Notes under the pieces: generated by a model
The model's input: the letters and a program-made list of their open reading frames with translations, nothing else
What the model was told of the DNA's origin: nothing
Database searches by the model: none
Position numbers and translations under genes: made by a program
NCBI GenBank assembly: GCA_030054235.1
Contig: JASGCG010000079.1
Location: 1-7,283, forward strand
DNA: 7,283 nt
Direction: 5' to 3'
Source of the DNA: Bacteroidia bacterium
Lineage (GTDB): Bacteria; Planctomycetota; Phycisphaerae; Phycisphaerales; SM1A02
Shown: piece after piece, positions 1 through 5,435 of the stretch
How positions within the stretch are numbered: the first letter of the stretch is position 1
Layout: each line of letters starts with the position of its first letter

Positions 1-693
1 TACAACGTCTACGCGGGCCGCATCGGGGACAACGGCGGCGCCACGATTCGCCGTGGCCTGATGCGCTTCAACTTCAGCGCGATTCCGGCCGGCAGCACCA
101 TCACCAGCGTCACGCTCCGGCTCTACATGAGCCAGACGCAGTCGGGGTCGCAGAGCGTTGGCCTGCACCGCTGCACGCTGCCATGGACCGAGGGCACGGC
201 CTTCGCGTTCGGTGGTGCCGGCACCAGTGCCGGCATCGGCGACAGCACGTGGAACTACCAGGTCTACCCAACGGTACCGTGGCCATCGCCGGGTGGAGCG
301 TTCACCGCGACGGCCAGCGCGACCAAGGCCGTGTCGGTGGTCGGCTTCTATTCATGGAGCTCGACCGCTGCGCTCGTGGCCGATGTCCAGTCGTGGGTCG
401 ACAATCCGTCGTCCAACCACGGCTGGGTCATCAAGGGCAACGAAGCGCTCTCGACCACGGTCAAGCGCTTCGAGTCACGCGAGGCCGCCGCCAACCAGCC
501 GCTCCTCGTCGTGAACTACCTGCCTCCGTCGAACCGCCCCGCCGACCTGAACGCGAGCGGTGCCGTCGACGGTGCCGATCTCGCGATCCTGCTGGGCCAG
601 TGGGGTGCGGGAGCGTCGAGCCCGGCCGACTTGACCGACGATGGGGTCGTCAACGGCGGCGATCTTGCTGTGCTGCTCAGCGATTGGGGTTGA
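1..693 (+). CDS. Secreted DNRLRE-type domain protein with C-terminal dockerin-like repeats (5' end missing)
   Basis: The reading frame is open from base 1, so the start and any signal peptide lie upstream; 230 residues are visible. Residues 1-175 resemble the DNRLRE family of surface/extracellular beta-sandwich domains: an opening 'AGRIGDNGG...RRGLMRFNFSAIP' block, 'TSVTLRLYMS', a 'WTEGTAF' segment, 'GDSTWNY', and a closing 'GWVIKGNE...VKRFESREAA...LLVVNYLPP' block. Residues 178-230 hold two dockerin-like calcium-loop repeats, 'DLNASGAVDGADLAILLGQW' and 'DLTDDGVVNGGDLAVLLSDW', each a D-x-(N/T)-x-x-G-x-V loop followed by a DLA-helix ending in WG. In the family such repeats usually sit at the C terminus of exported proteins and may mediate attachment or assembly; that role is inferred here. 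The protein ends right after the second WG. I see no enzymatic motif. The next gene starts 77 bases downstream with its own promoter-like sequence, so this gene is probably transcribed separately. Confidence 0.88.
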   Translation, partial: YNVYAGRIGDNGGATIRRGLMRFNFSAIPAGSTITSVTLRLYMSQTQSGSQSVGLHRCTLPWTEGTAFAFGGAGTSAGIGDSTWNYQVYPTVPWPSPGGAFTATASATKAVSVVGFYSWSSTAALVADVQSWVDNPSSNHGWVIKGNEALSTTVKRFESREAAANQPLLVVNYLPPSNRPADLNASGAVDGADLAILLGQWGAGASSPADLTDDGVVNGGDLAVLLSDWG

Positions 694-741
694 TTTCACG
701 GATCTTGGACGCGCCGTGCGCTTGATCGGGCCACGGCTTCG

Positions 742-749
742 GATAGTGT
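742..749 (+). promoter_or_regulatory. Candidate promoter -10 region of the repeat-protein gene
   Basis: GATAGTGT contains the -10-like hexamer TAGTGT at 744-749. A TTGATC at 722-727 lies 16 bases upstream and could be the -35 element. The predicted transcription start, about 7 bases after the hexamer, falls near 756. That would give a short leader of about 15 bases holding the Shine-Dalgarno sequence at 760-766. Matches are partial, so this is a candidate only. Confidence 0.35.
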
Positions 750-759
750 CCGGCGATCC

Positions 760-766
760 GAGGTGA
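760..766 (+). promoter_or_regulatory. Shine-Dalgarno GAGGTGA for the 771 start
   Basis: GAGGTGA ends 4 bases before ATG 771 and fixes that start. It contrasts with the genes at 2408, 3472 and 5449, which have no such sequence. Confidence 0.7.
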
Positions 767-770
767 ACCC

Positions 771-2177
771 ATGTCCAACGTCGAAGACCGAATCAGCCAG
801 CTCGAAGCGACCGTCGCCCGCCAGCGCACGACCATGAACATCCTCACGCTGCTCGCGATCGGGGCGTGCGTCGTGGCGTACATCGCCTCCAATCGCGATG
901 AACTCCGCGTCCGCAAGCTCGAGATCGTCGACGGCAACGGCATGGAGCGCTTCGTCGCCTACGCCGCCGACAACGGCGACGCCGCGACCGAGTGGTACGA
1001 CGCCGACGGCTCCCTGCGCCTCGATGCGTTCACGACCGGCGAGGGCGATGCCGCCATGCAGTGGAGCGACGCGTTCGGCGGCATCCGCCTCGACGTCTTC
1101 ACGCTCGCCAGCGGCCAGTCGAGCATGCAGTTCTTCGACCAGGACCAGTACCGTCGCGTGGACGTGGGCACGCTCGAGAACGGTCAGGCCAGCCTGCAGT
1201 TCTTCGATCGCACTGGTCGCCGCCGTCTCGATGCGTTCACGCTTCCGTCGGGCCAGGCCAGCCTGCAGCTCTTCGACATCGATGAGGCGCGTCGCGTCGA
1301 CCTGTCCACGCTGCGGGACGGCCAGGCGAGCCTCAAGATCGCCGACCGCGCCGGCCAGGACCGCCTCGATGCCTTCGTGCTCGGCGACGGCAACGCCAGC
1401 CTCAAGTGGATCGATGCAGGCGGCCGCGAGCGCATCGATGGCTTCACCACGCCCGATGGGCAGGCAAGCATGCAGTGGTTCGATGATCGCGAGCGCCGCC
1501 GCATGGACATCTTCACGCTCGCCGACGGCCAGGCGAGCCTGCAGTGGCTCGACACTGCCGGCAACCTCCGCATGGATGCGTTCACGCTCTCCGATGGCGG
1601 CGCCAGCATGCAGTGGTACGACACCAACGAGACCGTGCGCGTGGATGTCTTCACGCTCGCCGATGGCCAGGCAAGCCTGCAGTGGCTCGACCCCGAGGGC
1701 ACCCGGCGGCTCGACGGCACGACCCTGCCCGACGGCCAGTCGAGCCTGCACTGGTTCGATGGGGCAGGGCGCCTTCGCATGGATGCCTCGACCCTCGCCG
1801 ATGGCCAGGCGAGCATGCAGTGGTTCGACACCCGCGAACGCAAGCGGCTCGATGCCTTCACGCTCACGGATGGCGTGGCCAGCCTGCAGTGGCTCGACGG
1901 CGGCGAGAACCGCCGCCTGGATGCGTTCACGCTCGAAGATGGCCAGACCAGCCTGCAGTGGTTCGATCAGGGCGGTGCTCGGCGCATCGATGCCAGCACG
2001 CTCGCGGGCGGCCAGGCCAGCGTGCAGTGGTTCGACACCAACGAGCGCATGCGGATCGATGCCTTCACGCTGCTCGACGGCGCCAGCGGCAGCGTGCTCT
2101 ACGACGCGCAAGAGAAGCCGCGCGCGGGCTTCGACATGAATCCGTCTGGCCAGGTCGGAGAGCTCCGCGGCCGCTGA
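771..2177 (+). CDS. Membrane-anchored protein of about 17 tandem 23-residue repeats
   Basis: Length is 468 residues. Residues 1-20 are a short charged, heptad-like stretch ('VEDRISQLEATVARQ'). Residues 22-39 ('MNILTLLAIGACVVAYIA') form the only hydrophobic segment, most likely a signal anchor with the C terminus outside the cytoplasm. Residues 47-59 ('VRKLEIVDGNGME') lead into the repeats. From residue 60 the chain is a gapless series of 23-residue units: a divergent unit 60-82, sixteen clear units 83-450, and an 18-residue partial unit 451-468. The pattern is R-x-D-x-F-T-L-x-D-G-Q-A-S-x-Q-W-x-D plus five variable residues. Two hydrophobic-alternating strands separated by a DG turn suggest a regular all-beta array (solenoid or single-layer sheet). 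The only cysteine (C33) is in the membrane segment. Proteins with related 'LVDxxGxxR...DGxxxLxLxD' repeats occur in other bacteria, to my knowledge without a firm function. I do not recognise a function and see no catalytic motif. It has its own promoter and a strong Shine-Dalgarno sequence and is convergent with tRNA-Cys. Confidence 0.9.
   Translation: MSNVEDRISQLEATVARQRTTMNILTLLAIGACVVAYIASNRDELRVRKLEIVDGNGMERFVAYAADNGDAATEWYDADGSLRLDAFTTGEGDAAMQWSDAFGGIRLDVFTLASGQSSMQFFDQDQYRRVDVGTLENGQASLQFFDRTGRRRLDAFTLPSGQASLQLFDIDEARRVDLSTLRDGQASLKIADRAGQDRLDAFVLGDGNASLKWIDAGGRERIDGFTTPDGQASMQWFDDRERRRMDIFTLADGQASLQWLDTAGNLRMDAFTLSDGGASMQWYDTNETVRVDVFTLADGQASLQWLDPEGTRRLDGTTLPDGQSSLHWFDGAGRLRMDASTLADGQASMQWFDTRERKRLDAFTLTDGVASLQWLDGGENRRLDAFTLEDGQTSLQWFDQGGARRIDASTLAGGQASVQWFDTNERMRIDAFTLLDGASGSVLYDAQEKPRAGFDMNPSGQVGELRGR
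1017..2120 (+). repeat. Sixteen tandem 69-bp coding repeats
   Basis: Sixteen complete units of exactly 69 bp (23 codons) start at 1017 with CGC (Arg) and continue without any insertion or deletion to 2120. Units share protein sequence strongly and DNA moderately; 'GGCCAG GC(G/A/C) AGC CTGCAGTGG' recurs in many. A divergent unit precedes (948-1016) and a partial unit follows (2121-2174). Because 69 is a multiple of three, stop-free alternative frames stay open through the array. This explains the long spurious antisense and +1 open frames over this gene. Confidence 0.92.
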
Positions 2178-2181
2178 GGAT

Positions 2182-2220
2182 CGGTCGGCCCGTTGCCCGG
2201 ATCGATCGAGGCGCCGACCG
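2182..2220 (+). terminator. Possible 3' hairpin of the repeat-protein gene
   Basis: CGGTCGGC (2182-2189) and GCCGACCG (2213-2220) form a perfect 8-bp stem with a 23-base loop, starting 5 bases after the stop codon. There is no T-rich tail, so it would have to be an atypical terminator or an mRNA-stabilising stem. Chance occurrence in GC-rich DNA is possible. Confidence 0.3.
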
Positions 2221-2266
2221 CCAGGCACCGGCCGCCACGCAGCAACCGCCAAGCCCCGAACGACAA

Positions 2267-2290
2267 CGACCCCGCCGGTTGGCGGGGTCG
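2267..2290 (-). terminator. Terminator hairpin of tRNA-Cys, possibly bidirectional
   Basis: CGACCCCGCC / GGCGGGGTCG form a perfect 10-bp stem around a 4-base loop (GGTT on the plus strand). Read on the minus strand it begins 8 bases beyond the tRNA 3' end and is followed by TTGTCGTT, a moderately T-rich tail, so it fits an intrinsic terminator for tRNA-Cys. On the plus strand the tail is CTTCGTGAAG, itself a small inverted repeat without a T run, so termination of the convergent 771-2177 transcript here is less certain. Confidence 0.7.
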
Positions 2291-2298
2291 CTTCGTGA

Positions 2299-2373
2299 AG
2301 GCCGCGGTGGGATTTGAACCCACGAAATACCAGATTTGCAATCTAGCCCCTTAGGCCACTTGGGTACACGGCC
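2299..2373 (-). tRNA. tRNA-Cys (anticodon GCA)
   Basis: On the minus strand the 75-base sequence folds into a full cloverleaf. The acceptor stem GGCCGTG pairs with CGCGGCC (one G-U pair). The D arm is CCC-loop-GGG with GTGG. The anticodon stem CTAGA/TCTGG closes the 7-base loop TTGCAAA, with anticodon GCA (plus-strand 2337-2339). The T arm is GTGGG-TTCAAAT-CCCAC. The discriminator is U, as expected for tRNA-Cys. The CCA end is not encoded (TCA follows the discriminator), so it must be added by nucleotidyltransferase. The gene is single and divergent from the 2408 gene, with a promoter-like TTGACG upstream and a hairpin terminator downstream. Confidence 0.96.
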
Positions 2374-2390
2374 AGTGTGACTGGCGAGCC

Positions 2391-2422
2391 GATATAGTGG
2401 CATGCCGATGATGGCGCGTCAA
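2391..2422 (-). promoter_or_regulatory. Candidate promoter of tRNA-Cys
   Basis: Read on the minus strand, TTGACG (plus 2417-2422, 5 of 6 matches to the -35 consensus) is followed after 17 bases by CACTAT (plus 2394-2399), or after 20 bases by TATATC (plus 2391-2396). With CACTAT, transcription would start near 2387, about 14 bases before the mature tRNA 5' end at 2373. The -35 box lies inside the first codons of the divergent 2408 gene. Confidence 0.5.
2393..2398 (+). promoter_or_regulatory. Candidate -10 element TATAGT of the 2408 gene
   Basis: TATAGT ends 9 bases before ATG 2408. A start about 7 bases after the hexamer would fall at about 2405, so the mRNA would have almost no leader. There is no Shine-Dalgarno sequence between the hexamer and the start and no convincing -35 box; the -35 position would fall in the 5' end of the tRNA gene. 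The same islet supplies the minus-strand -10 of tRNA-Cys. Confidence 0.45.
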
Positions 2423-3430
2423 CACTGGTCGCTGGTGCAGTACGCGGTTATCGCGATGGGTGCAGCAGCGACGGCCCAACAACCAGCGGTCGTTCCGGCG
2501 GCGTCGCCCGTTGCAGCACCAGGTTCTGCACCCGCAGCACCGGTGCCCGCTTCGCAAACCGCGCCCAATACTGCCTCGACCGCCAGCCGAGCGCGGCCGC
2601 CGCTGCTTCCCGATCGCAGCGATGTCGTGGGCTTGGTGGTGCGCATCGAGCGGACCGAGGCGGGCGGGCTCGTGGCGATCCCCCAGCGCAAGTATCTCGG
2701 CACGATCGAACGGCGCGCGCCGCTGCTGCCGAGCCCGGTGCTTGCGGACTTCCGCGCAGCCATGGCCGAGTCGAAGGGGCCGGTGTGGTTCAAGCTCAAT
2801 GGCATCGTCACGACGTACCGTGGCATGAACTTCATCGTGCCCACGTTCGCCACGCGCCTCGATGGCGAACCGCCGGTCGCTGCGCAGGTCGCCGTCGTGC
2901 CCCCCGGAGGAAGTGCGCCCGTTGAGGTGGCCCGCGTCGAGCGCACGCCCGCCACCAAGCCCGCGGCAACAAGCGGGACCACGACTCCTGATCAAGCCGC
3001 TGGTTCGGCCGAGGCGCGACTTGATGCGGCTCTGGGCGAGGGCGCGAGCGCTCCCGAAGACGTGGCCGCGCGACTCGAGCGCGGGCTCGAGCAGCGCGTG
3101 GGGACAGCTCCCAAGAGCGGGGCGGTCGCCAGCCCCGGCGGTCCGCCGCCTGCACCGGTGCGCGCGCTCCAGCGCCAGCGCTGCACCATCGAGCGTGACG
3201 CTCGCACGGGTGCGTGGTACGCCCTGACGTTCGACAACGACCTTGGCCTGCAGCGTCGCATGCAGTTCGTGCCGTGCGCCGCGCTCCAACGCATCGAAGA
3301 AGCCGCTCGGCTTGCTCCCGTCGGGACGGCGATGCTCGTGAGCGGTGCGAGCTGGGAAGCCGACGGCGCGCTGTGGCTGCTGCCGGACCGCGCCGAACCG
3401 CTCACGGCCGGTCGCGGCGTCTCGCCCTGA
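2408..3430 (+). CDS. Exported hypothetical protein with a duplicated domain
   Basis: Length is 340 residues from ATG 2408. An in-frame ATG at 2402 would add two residues, but it lies only 3 bases after the TATAGT hexamer and probably upstream of the transcription start. A signal peptide is visible: charged 'MMARQH', hydrophobic 'LVQYAVIAMGAAA', and a likely cut after 'ATA' (about residue 23) before 'QQ'. Residues 24-68 are an Ala/Pro-rich linker. Residues 73-148 form domain 1, ending 'WFKLNGIVTTYRGMNFIVPT'. Residues 150-252 are a low-complexity Ala/Pro/Thr/Glu linker. Residues 255-327 form domain 2, with 'MLVSGASWEADGALWLLP' at the matching place. The two copies align without gaps from an Arg-Arg pair through P108/P289 and G132/G313 to P145/P326. 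Domain 2 has two cysteines (259, 290) that could form a disulfide. The strand pattern suggests a small beta-barrel or OB-like fold, which is inference. I do not recognise a named family or enzyme motif. It is probably periplasmic. Confidence 0.82.
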   Translation: MMARQHWSLVQYAVIAMGAAATAQQPAVVPAASPVAAPGSAPAAPVPASQTAPNTASTASRARPPLLPDRSDVVGLVVRIERTEAGGLVAIPQRKYLGTIERRAPLLPSPVLADFRAAMAESKGPVWFKLNGIVTTYRGMNFIVPTFATRLDGEPPVAAQVAVVPPGGSAPVEVARVERTPATKPAATSGTTTPDQAAGSAEARLDAALGEGASAPEDVAARLERGLEQRVGTAPKSGAVASPGGPPPAPVRALQRQRCTIERDARTGAWYALTFDNDLGLQRRMQFVPCAALQRIEEAARLAPVGTAMLVSGASWEADGALWLLPDRAEPLTAGRGVSP

Positions 3431-3435
3431 GTCCA

Positions 3436-3449
3436 CGGCGTCGACGCCG
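3436..3449. repeat. 14-bp perfect palindrome upstream of the cyclophilin gene
   Basis: CGGCGTCGACGCCG is self-complementary over 14 bases. It lies in the 41-base gap between the 3430 stop and ATG 3472, ending 7 bases before the -10-like TACAGT, so it occupies the -35/spacer region. The position would suit an operator. It could also be chance in GC-rich DNA, or the stem of a weak terminator for the preceding gene. Confidence 0.35.
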
Positions 3450-3453
3450 CGCC

Positions 3454-3462
3454 TGCTACAGT
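3454..3462 (+). promoter_or_regulatory. Candidate extended -10 (TGC-TACAGT) of the cyclophilin operon
   Basis: TACAGT (3457-3462) is preceded by TGC, an extended -10 (TGn) arrangement that can work without a good -35; no clear -35 is seen. The hexamer ends 9 bases before ATG 3472, so the mRNA would start at or just before the start codon. No Shine-Dalgarno sequence precedes the ATG. Confidence 0.5.
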
Positions 3463-3471
3463 CCGGCGACC

Positions 3472-3966
3472 ATGGCTTACCCCACTGTCACCGTCGAGAC
3501 TGACCACGGCACCTTCGAACTCGAGCTCTGGAACGACGTCGCTCCCGGGCACGCCGAGAACTTCCTCAAGCTTGCCAACAAGGGCTTCTACGACGGCTTG
3601 GCCTTCCACCGCATCATTCCCGGCTTCGTGATCCAGGGCGGCTGCCCGAAGGGCGACGGCACCGGCGGCCCAGGTTGGAACATCAAGGCTGAATTCAATG
3701 AGCGCCAGCACGTGCCCGGCGTCCTCAGCATGGCGCGCAGCGGCCATCCCGACAGCGCCGGCAGCCAGTTCTTCGTCTGCCTCACCCGCGAGCACTGCCA
3801 GCACCTCGATCGCCAGTACACCGCCTTCGGCAAGGTGACCAAGGGCATGGACGTGATCGAGAAGATCGCCGCGACGCCGCTGCGCGATCCGCGCGGTGGA
3901 ACGCCCGCCAAGGCGCCGCGCATGACGAAGGTCACGGTGAACGCCAACCAGCCCGCCGGCCACTGA
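3472..3966 (+). CDS. Cytoplasmic cyclophilin-type peptidyl-prolyl cis-trans isomerase
   Basis: This 164-residue protein is a single cyclophilin domain; such enzymes catalyse cis-trans isomerisation of Xaa-Pro bonds during protein folding. Visible landmarks are 'ETDHGTFELELW' (9-20), 'APGHAENFLKL' (24-34), 'GFYDGLAFHRIIPGFVIQGG' (38-57) with the catalytic Arg47, 'GVLSMAR' (83-89), 'SAGSQFFV' (95-102), 'HLDRQYTAFGKV' (111-122) and 'VIEKI' (128-132). The residue matching the cyclosporin-contacting Trp of eukaryotic cyclophilin A is His (before LD), as is common in bacteria. There is no signal peptide, so it should be cytoplasmic. The frame is open upstream to 3214, but homology begins at ATG 3472 and a -10-like hexamer sits just before it. 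The nucleotide pyrophosphohydrolase gene follows after 2 bases, so the two are very likely co-transcribed. Confidence 0.95.
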   Translation: MAYPTVTVETDHGTFELELWNDVAPGHAENFLKLANKGFYDGLAFHRIIPGFVIQGGCPKGDGTGGPGWNIKAEFNERQHVPGVLSMARSGHPDSAGSQFFVCLTREHCQHLDRQYTAFGKVTKGMDVIEKIAATPLRDPRGGTPAKAPRMTKVTVNANQPAGH

Positions 3967-3968
3967 CG

Positions 3969-4328
3969 ATGGACGCTGCGCCCGACCGGCTCGAGTCGAT
4001 TCGCAGGGCGATCCTCGCCTTCCGCGATGAGCGCGACTGGGCGCAGTTCCACGATCCCAAGAACCTCGCGCAAGGCCTGGCCATCGAGGCCGCCGAGCTG
4101 CAGGAGGTCTTCCTCTGGAAGACGACCGATGAATGCAAGCGGCTCGACCAGGAGGATGTGGCTCGCGTGCGCGAGGAAGTCGCCGACGTCTTCCTCTTCT
4201 CGATCCTCGTGGCCGATGCCTTCGGCATCGACCTGGCCGAGGCTGCCCACGCCAAGATCAGGCGCAACGCCGAGAAGTACCCCGTCGAGAAGGCGCGGGG
4301 CCGCCGCGACAAGTACACGAAGCTCTGA
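3969..4328 (+). CDS. MazG-like nucleotide pyrophosphohydrolase (all-alpha NTP-PPase)
   Basis: This 119-residue protein matches the short MazG-like/DCTPP1 (RS21-C6) type. These enzymes hydrolyse NTPs or dNTPs to the monophosphate plus pyrophosphate and remove non-canonical or excess nucleotides. Visible motifs are 'WAQFHDPKNLA' (24-34), the metal-binding E-x-x-E in 'EAAELQE' (E40, E43), the second metal site E-x-x-D in 'EEVADVF' (E70, D73), 'GIDLAEA' (86-92), 'KIRRNAEKYP' (97-106), and the usual C-terminal 'KYTKL'. All four acidic ligands are present, so it should be active; dCTP is the best-known substrate in this subgroup, but specificity cannot be read from sequence. The start lies 2 bases after the cyclophilin stop with no clear Shine-Dalgarno sequence, suggesting translational coupling. 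It ends 9 bases from the stop of the convergent cyclophilin gene, with no obvious terminator between. Confidence 0.93.
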   Translation: MDAAPDRLESIRRAILAFRDERDWAQFHDPKNLAQGLAIEAAELQEVFLWKTTDECKRLDQEDVARVREEVADVFLFSILVADAFGIDLAEAAHAKIRRNAEKYPVEKARGRRDKYTKL

Positions 4329-4337
4329 ACGAGTCCG

Positions 4338-5414
4338 TCAGCGCGTGTCGCGATCCGGTGGCGGAGCGCTCGCTCGATCGATGCGCTGTCCCGTGCGGTC
4401 CACCTTGGCTGCACGCGGGGGCGACGGCACGAGCTTCACGGTGGTGATCCGCGGCGCCTTGACGGGCCGGCCGGTCGCGGGATCGTCGATGGGCAGCGCA
4501 GCGATCCGGTTGATGGTCGATGCACCGTCGATCACGTAGGCAAAGGCGCAGTACTGGCCATCGAGCCGCGAGGTGCCCTCGCGCGAGAGCGCGATGAAGA
4601 ACTGGCTGCCGGCGCTGTGCGGCTCATCGGCCCGCGCCATGCCGACCACGCCGTAGTCAAACGGCAGCGAACTCGGCTCAAGAGCGACGTTGAACCCCGG
4701 CGTTCCGTTGCCGGATCCATGCAGATCGCCGCCCTGGATCACGAACGGATGTCCTTGCGCGTCCTGCGGCACGATGCGGTGGAAACTCGTGCCGTCGTAG
4801 AAGCCGTCGTCCGCCAACTGCAGCATCGTCCAGACGGTGCCCGGCGCGACATCGGGTGCGAACGCGATGCGGATCGGTCCCTTGTCGGTCTCGACGATCG
4901 CATCGCGCTCGGGGTAGATGCGCCAGCCCGACGTCACCACGGGATCGCCGTCGATCCAGGTCGGCGCGACCGGTTTCACCTCGTCTTCGCACCCGGGGAG
5001 CACCGACGATCCCCAGCCCACGACCTTCGTGAAGGGACCTCGCGAGCGGACACCCGTGGCGCGGACCGTCCGGCATGCCGGCGCCGCACGCAGCGGCTCG
5101 AGCACCAGGGGCGAACCCACGGCTTCCTCGCCAATGAACGCCTGCACGAACACCGCGCGCTCGGGCGCCTGCGCGGGCGTGAACGCATCGCGAAGGTCGA
5201 TCGCTGGCGCACCCGGGATCGAAGCGCCCACGCGCTGCCCGATCGAATCGAGCACCTGGACCGTCAGGCCCGGGCGCGTCGAACCATCGACCTCGATGGT
5301 GATCGGTGCGTCGGGTGCGATGTAGCGCCGGCTCGGCCTGAGCGTGACGTCGGCGAGCGGGCGCGGTGGATCGTTGGCGAGCATGAGGATGGCGGCGAGG
5401 CAGGTCGGGTCCAT
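4338..5414 (-). CDS. Cyclophilin-type PPIase with N-terminal beta domain, probably extracytoplasmic
   Basis: Length is 358 residues from ATG 5414, chosen because GGAGG lies 4 bases upstream. The upstream in-frame ATG at 5441 has no ribosome site. Residues 5-14 are a short hydrophobic run ('CLAAILMLAN'), an atypically short signal sequence without basic residues; export is likely from context but not certain. Residues 20-110 look like an Ig-like beta domain. Cys113 and Cys142 flank a linker and could pair. Residues 170-330 form the cyclophilin domain: 'VETDKGPIRIAF', 'GFYDGTSFHRIVP' with catalytic Arg213, 'FVIQGGD' (224-230), 'GMAR' (258-261), 'SAGSQFFIAL' (267-276) and 'RLDGQYCAFAYV' (283-294). 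The usual F-G after the Trp-loop is F-A here. Residues 331-358 are a charged, Pro-rich tail. It is a distant paralogue of the 3472 cyclophilin and convergent with that operon. Confidence 0.9.
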   Translation of the reverse strand: MDPTCLAAILMLANDPPRPLADVTLRPSRRYIAPDAPITIEVDGSTRPGLTVQVLDSIGQRVGASIPGAPAIDLRDAFTPAQAPERAVFVQAFIGEEAVGSPLVLEPLRAAPACRTVRATGVRSRGPFTKVVGWGSSVLPGCEDEVKPVAPTWIDGDPVVTSGWRIYPERDAIVETDKGPIRIAFAPDVAPGTVWTMLQLADDGFYDGTSFHRIVPQDAQGHPFVIQGGDLHGSGNGTPGFNVALEPSSLPFDYGVVGMARADEPHSAGSQFFIALSREGTSRLDGQYCAFAYVIDGASTINRIAALPIDDPATGRPVKAPRITTVKLVPSPPRAAKVDRTGQRIDRASAPPPDRDTR

Positions 5415-5418
5415 GGGG

Positions 5419-5423
5419 CCTCC
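5419..5423 (-). promoter_or_regulatory. Shine-Dalgarno GGAGG for the minus-strand cyclophilin
   Basis: On the minus strand GGAGG is followed by CCCC and then ATG at 5414. Spacing is 4 bases, and this supports the chosen start over the upstream in-frame ATG at 5441. Confidence 0.7.
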
Positions 5424-5435
5424 GGCGGTGCTTCG

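Noticed and set aside
713..737. GCCGTG/CACGGC inverted repeat after the first gene as a terminator
   Set aside because: Only a 6-bp stem with a 13-base loop and no T-rich tail; expected often by chance at this GC content.
1017..2120. CRISPR-like or minisatellite array reading of the 69-bp repeats
   Set aside because: There are no constant repeats separated by unique spacers. The periodicity is codon-level within one open frame and conserved as protein.
696..2252. 518-residue open frame on the minus strand across the repeat gene, plus long alternative frames at 898-2139 (+) and 1184-1930 (-)
   Set aside because: They are shadows. The 69-bp repeat is a multiple of three, so any frame free of stops in one unit tends to stay open. 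The frame at 771 has the promoter, Shine-Dalgarno sequence, membrane segment and conserved repeat chemistry.
2299..2373. Mobile-element attachment site at the tRNA-Cys gene
   Set aside because: No integrase gene or direct repeat of the tRNA 3' end is present in the window; the neighbours are ordinary chromosomal genes.
3214..3471. 86-codon upstream extension of the cyclophilin frame
   Set aside because: It is Arg-rich, overlaps the end of the 2408 gene in another frame, and cyclophilin homology begins exactly at ATG 3472, which has a -10-like hexamer just upstream.
2992..3963. 323-residue minus-strand frame opposite the cyclophilin, and similar ones at 2351-3436 and 3588-4250
   Set aside because: Shadows of the plus-strand genes, with no recognisable motifs or start signals. 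The 2351-3436 frame also runs through the tRNA promoter region into the tRNA.
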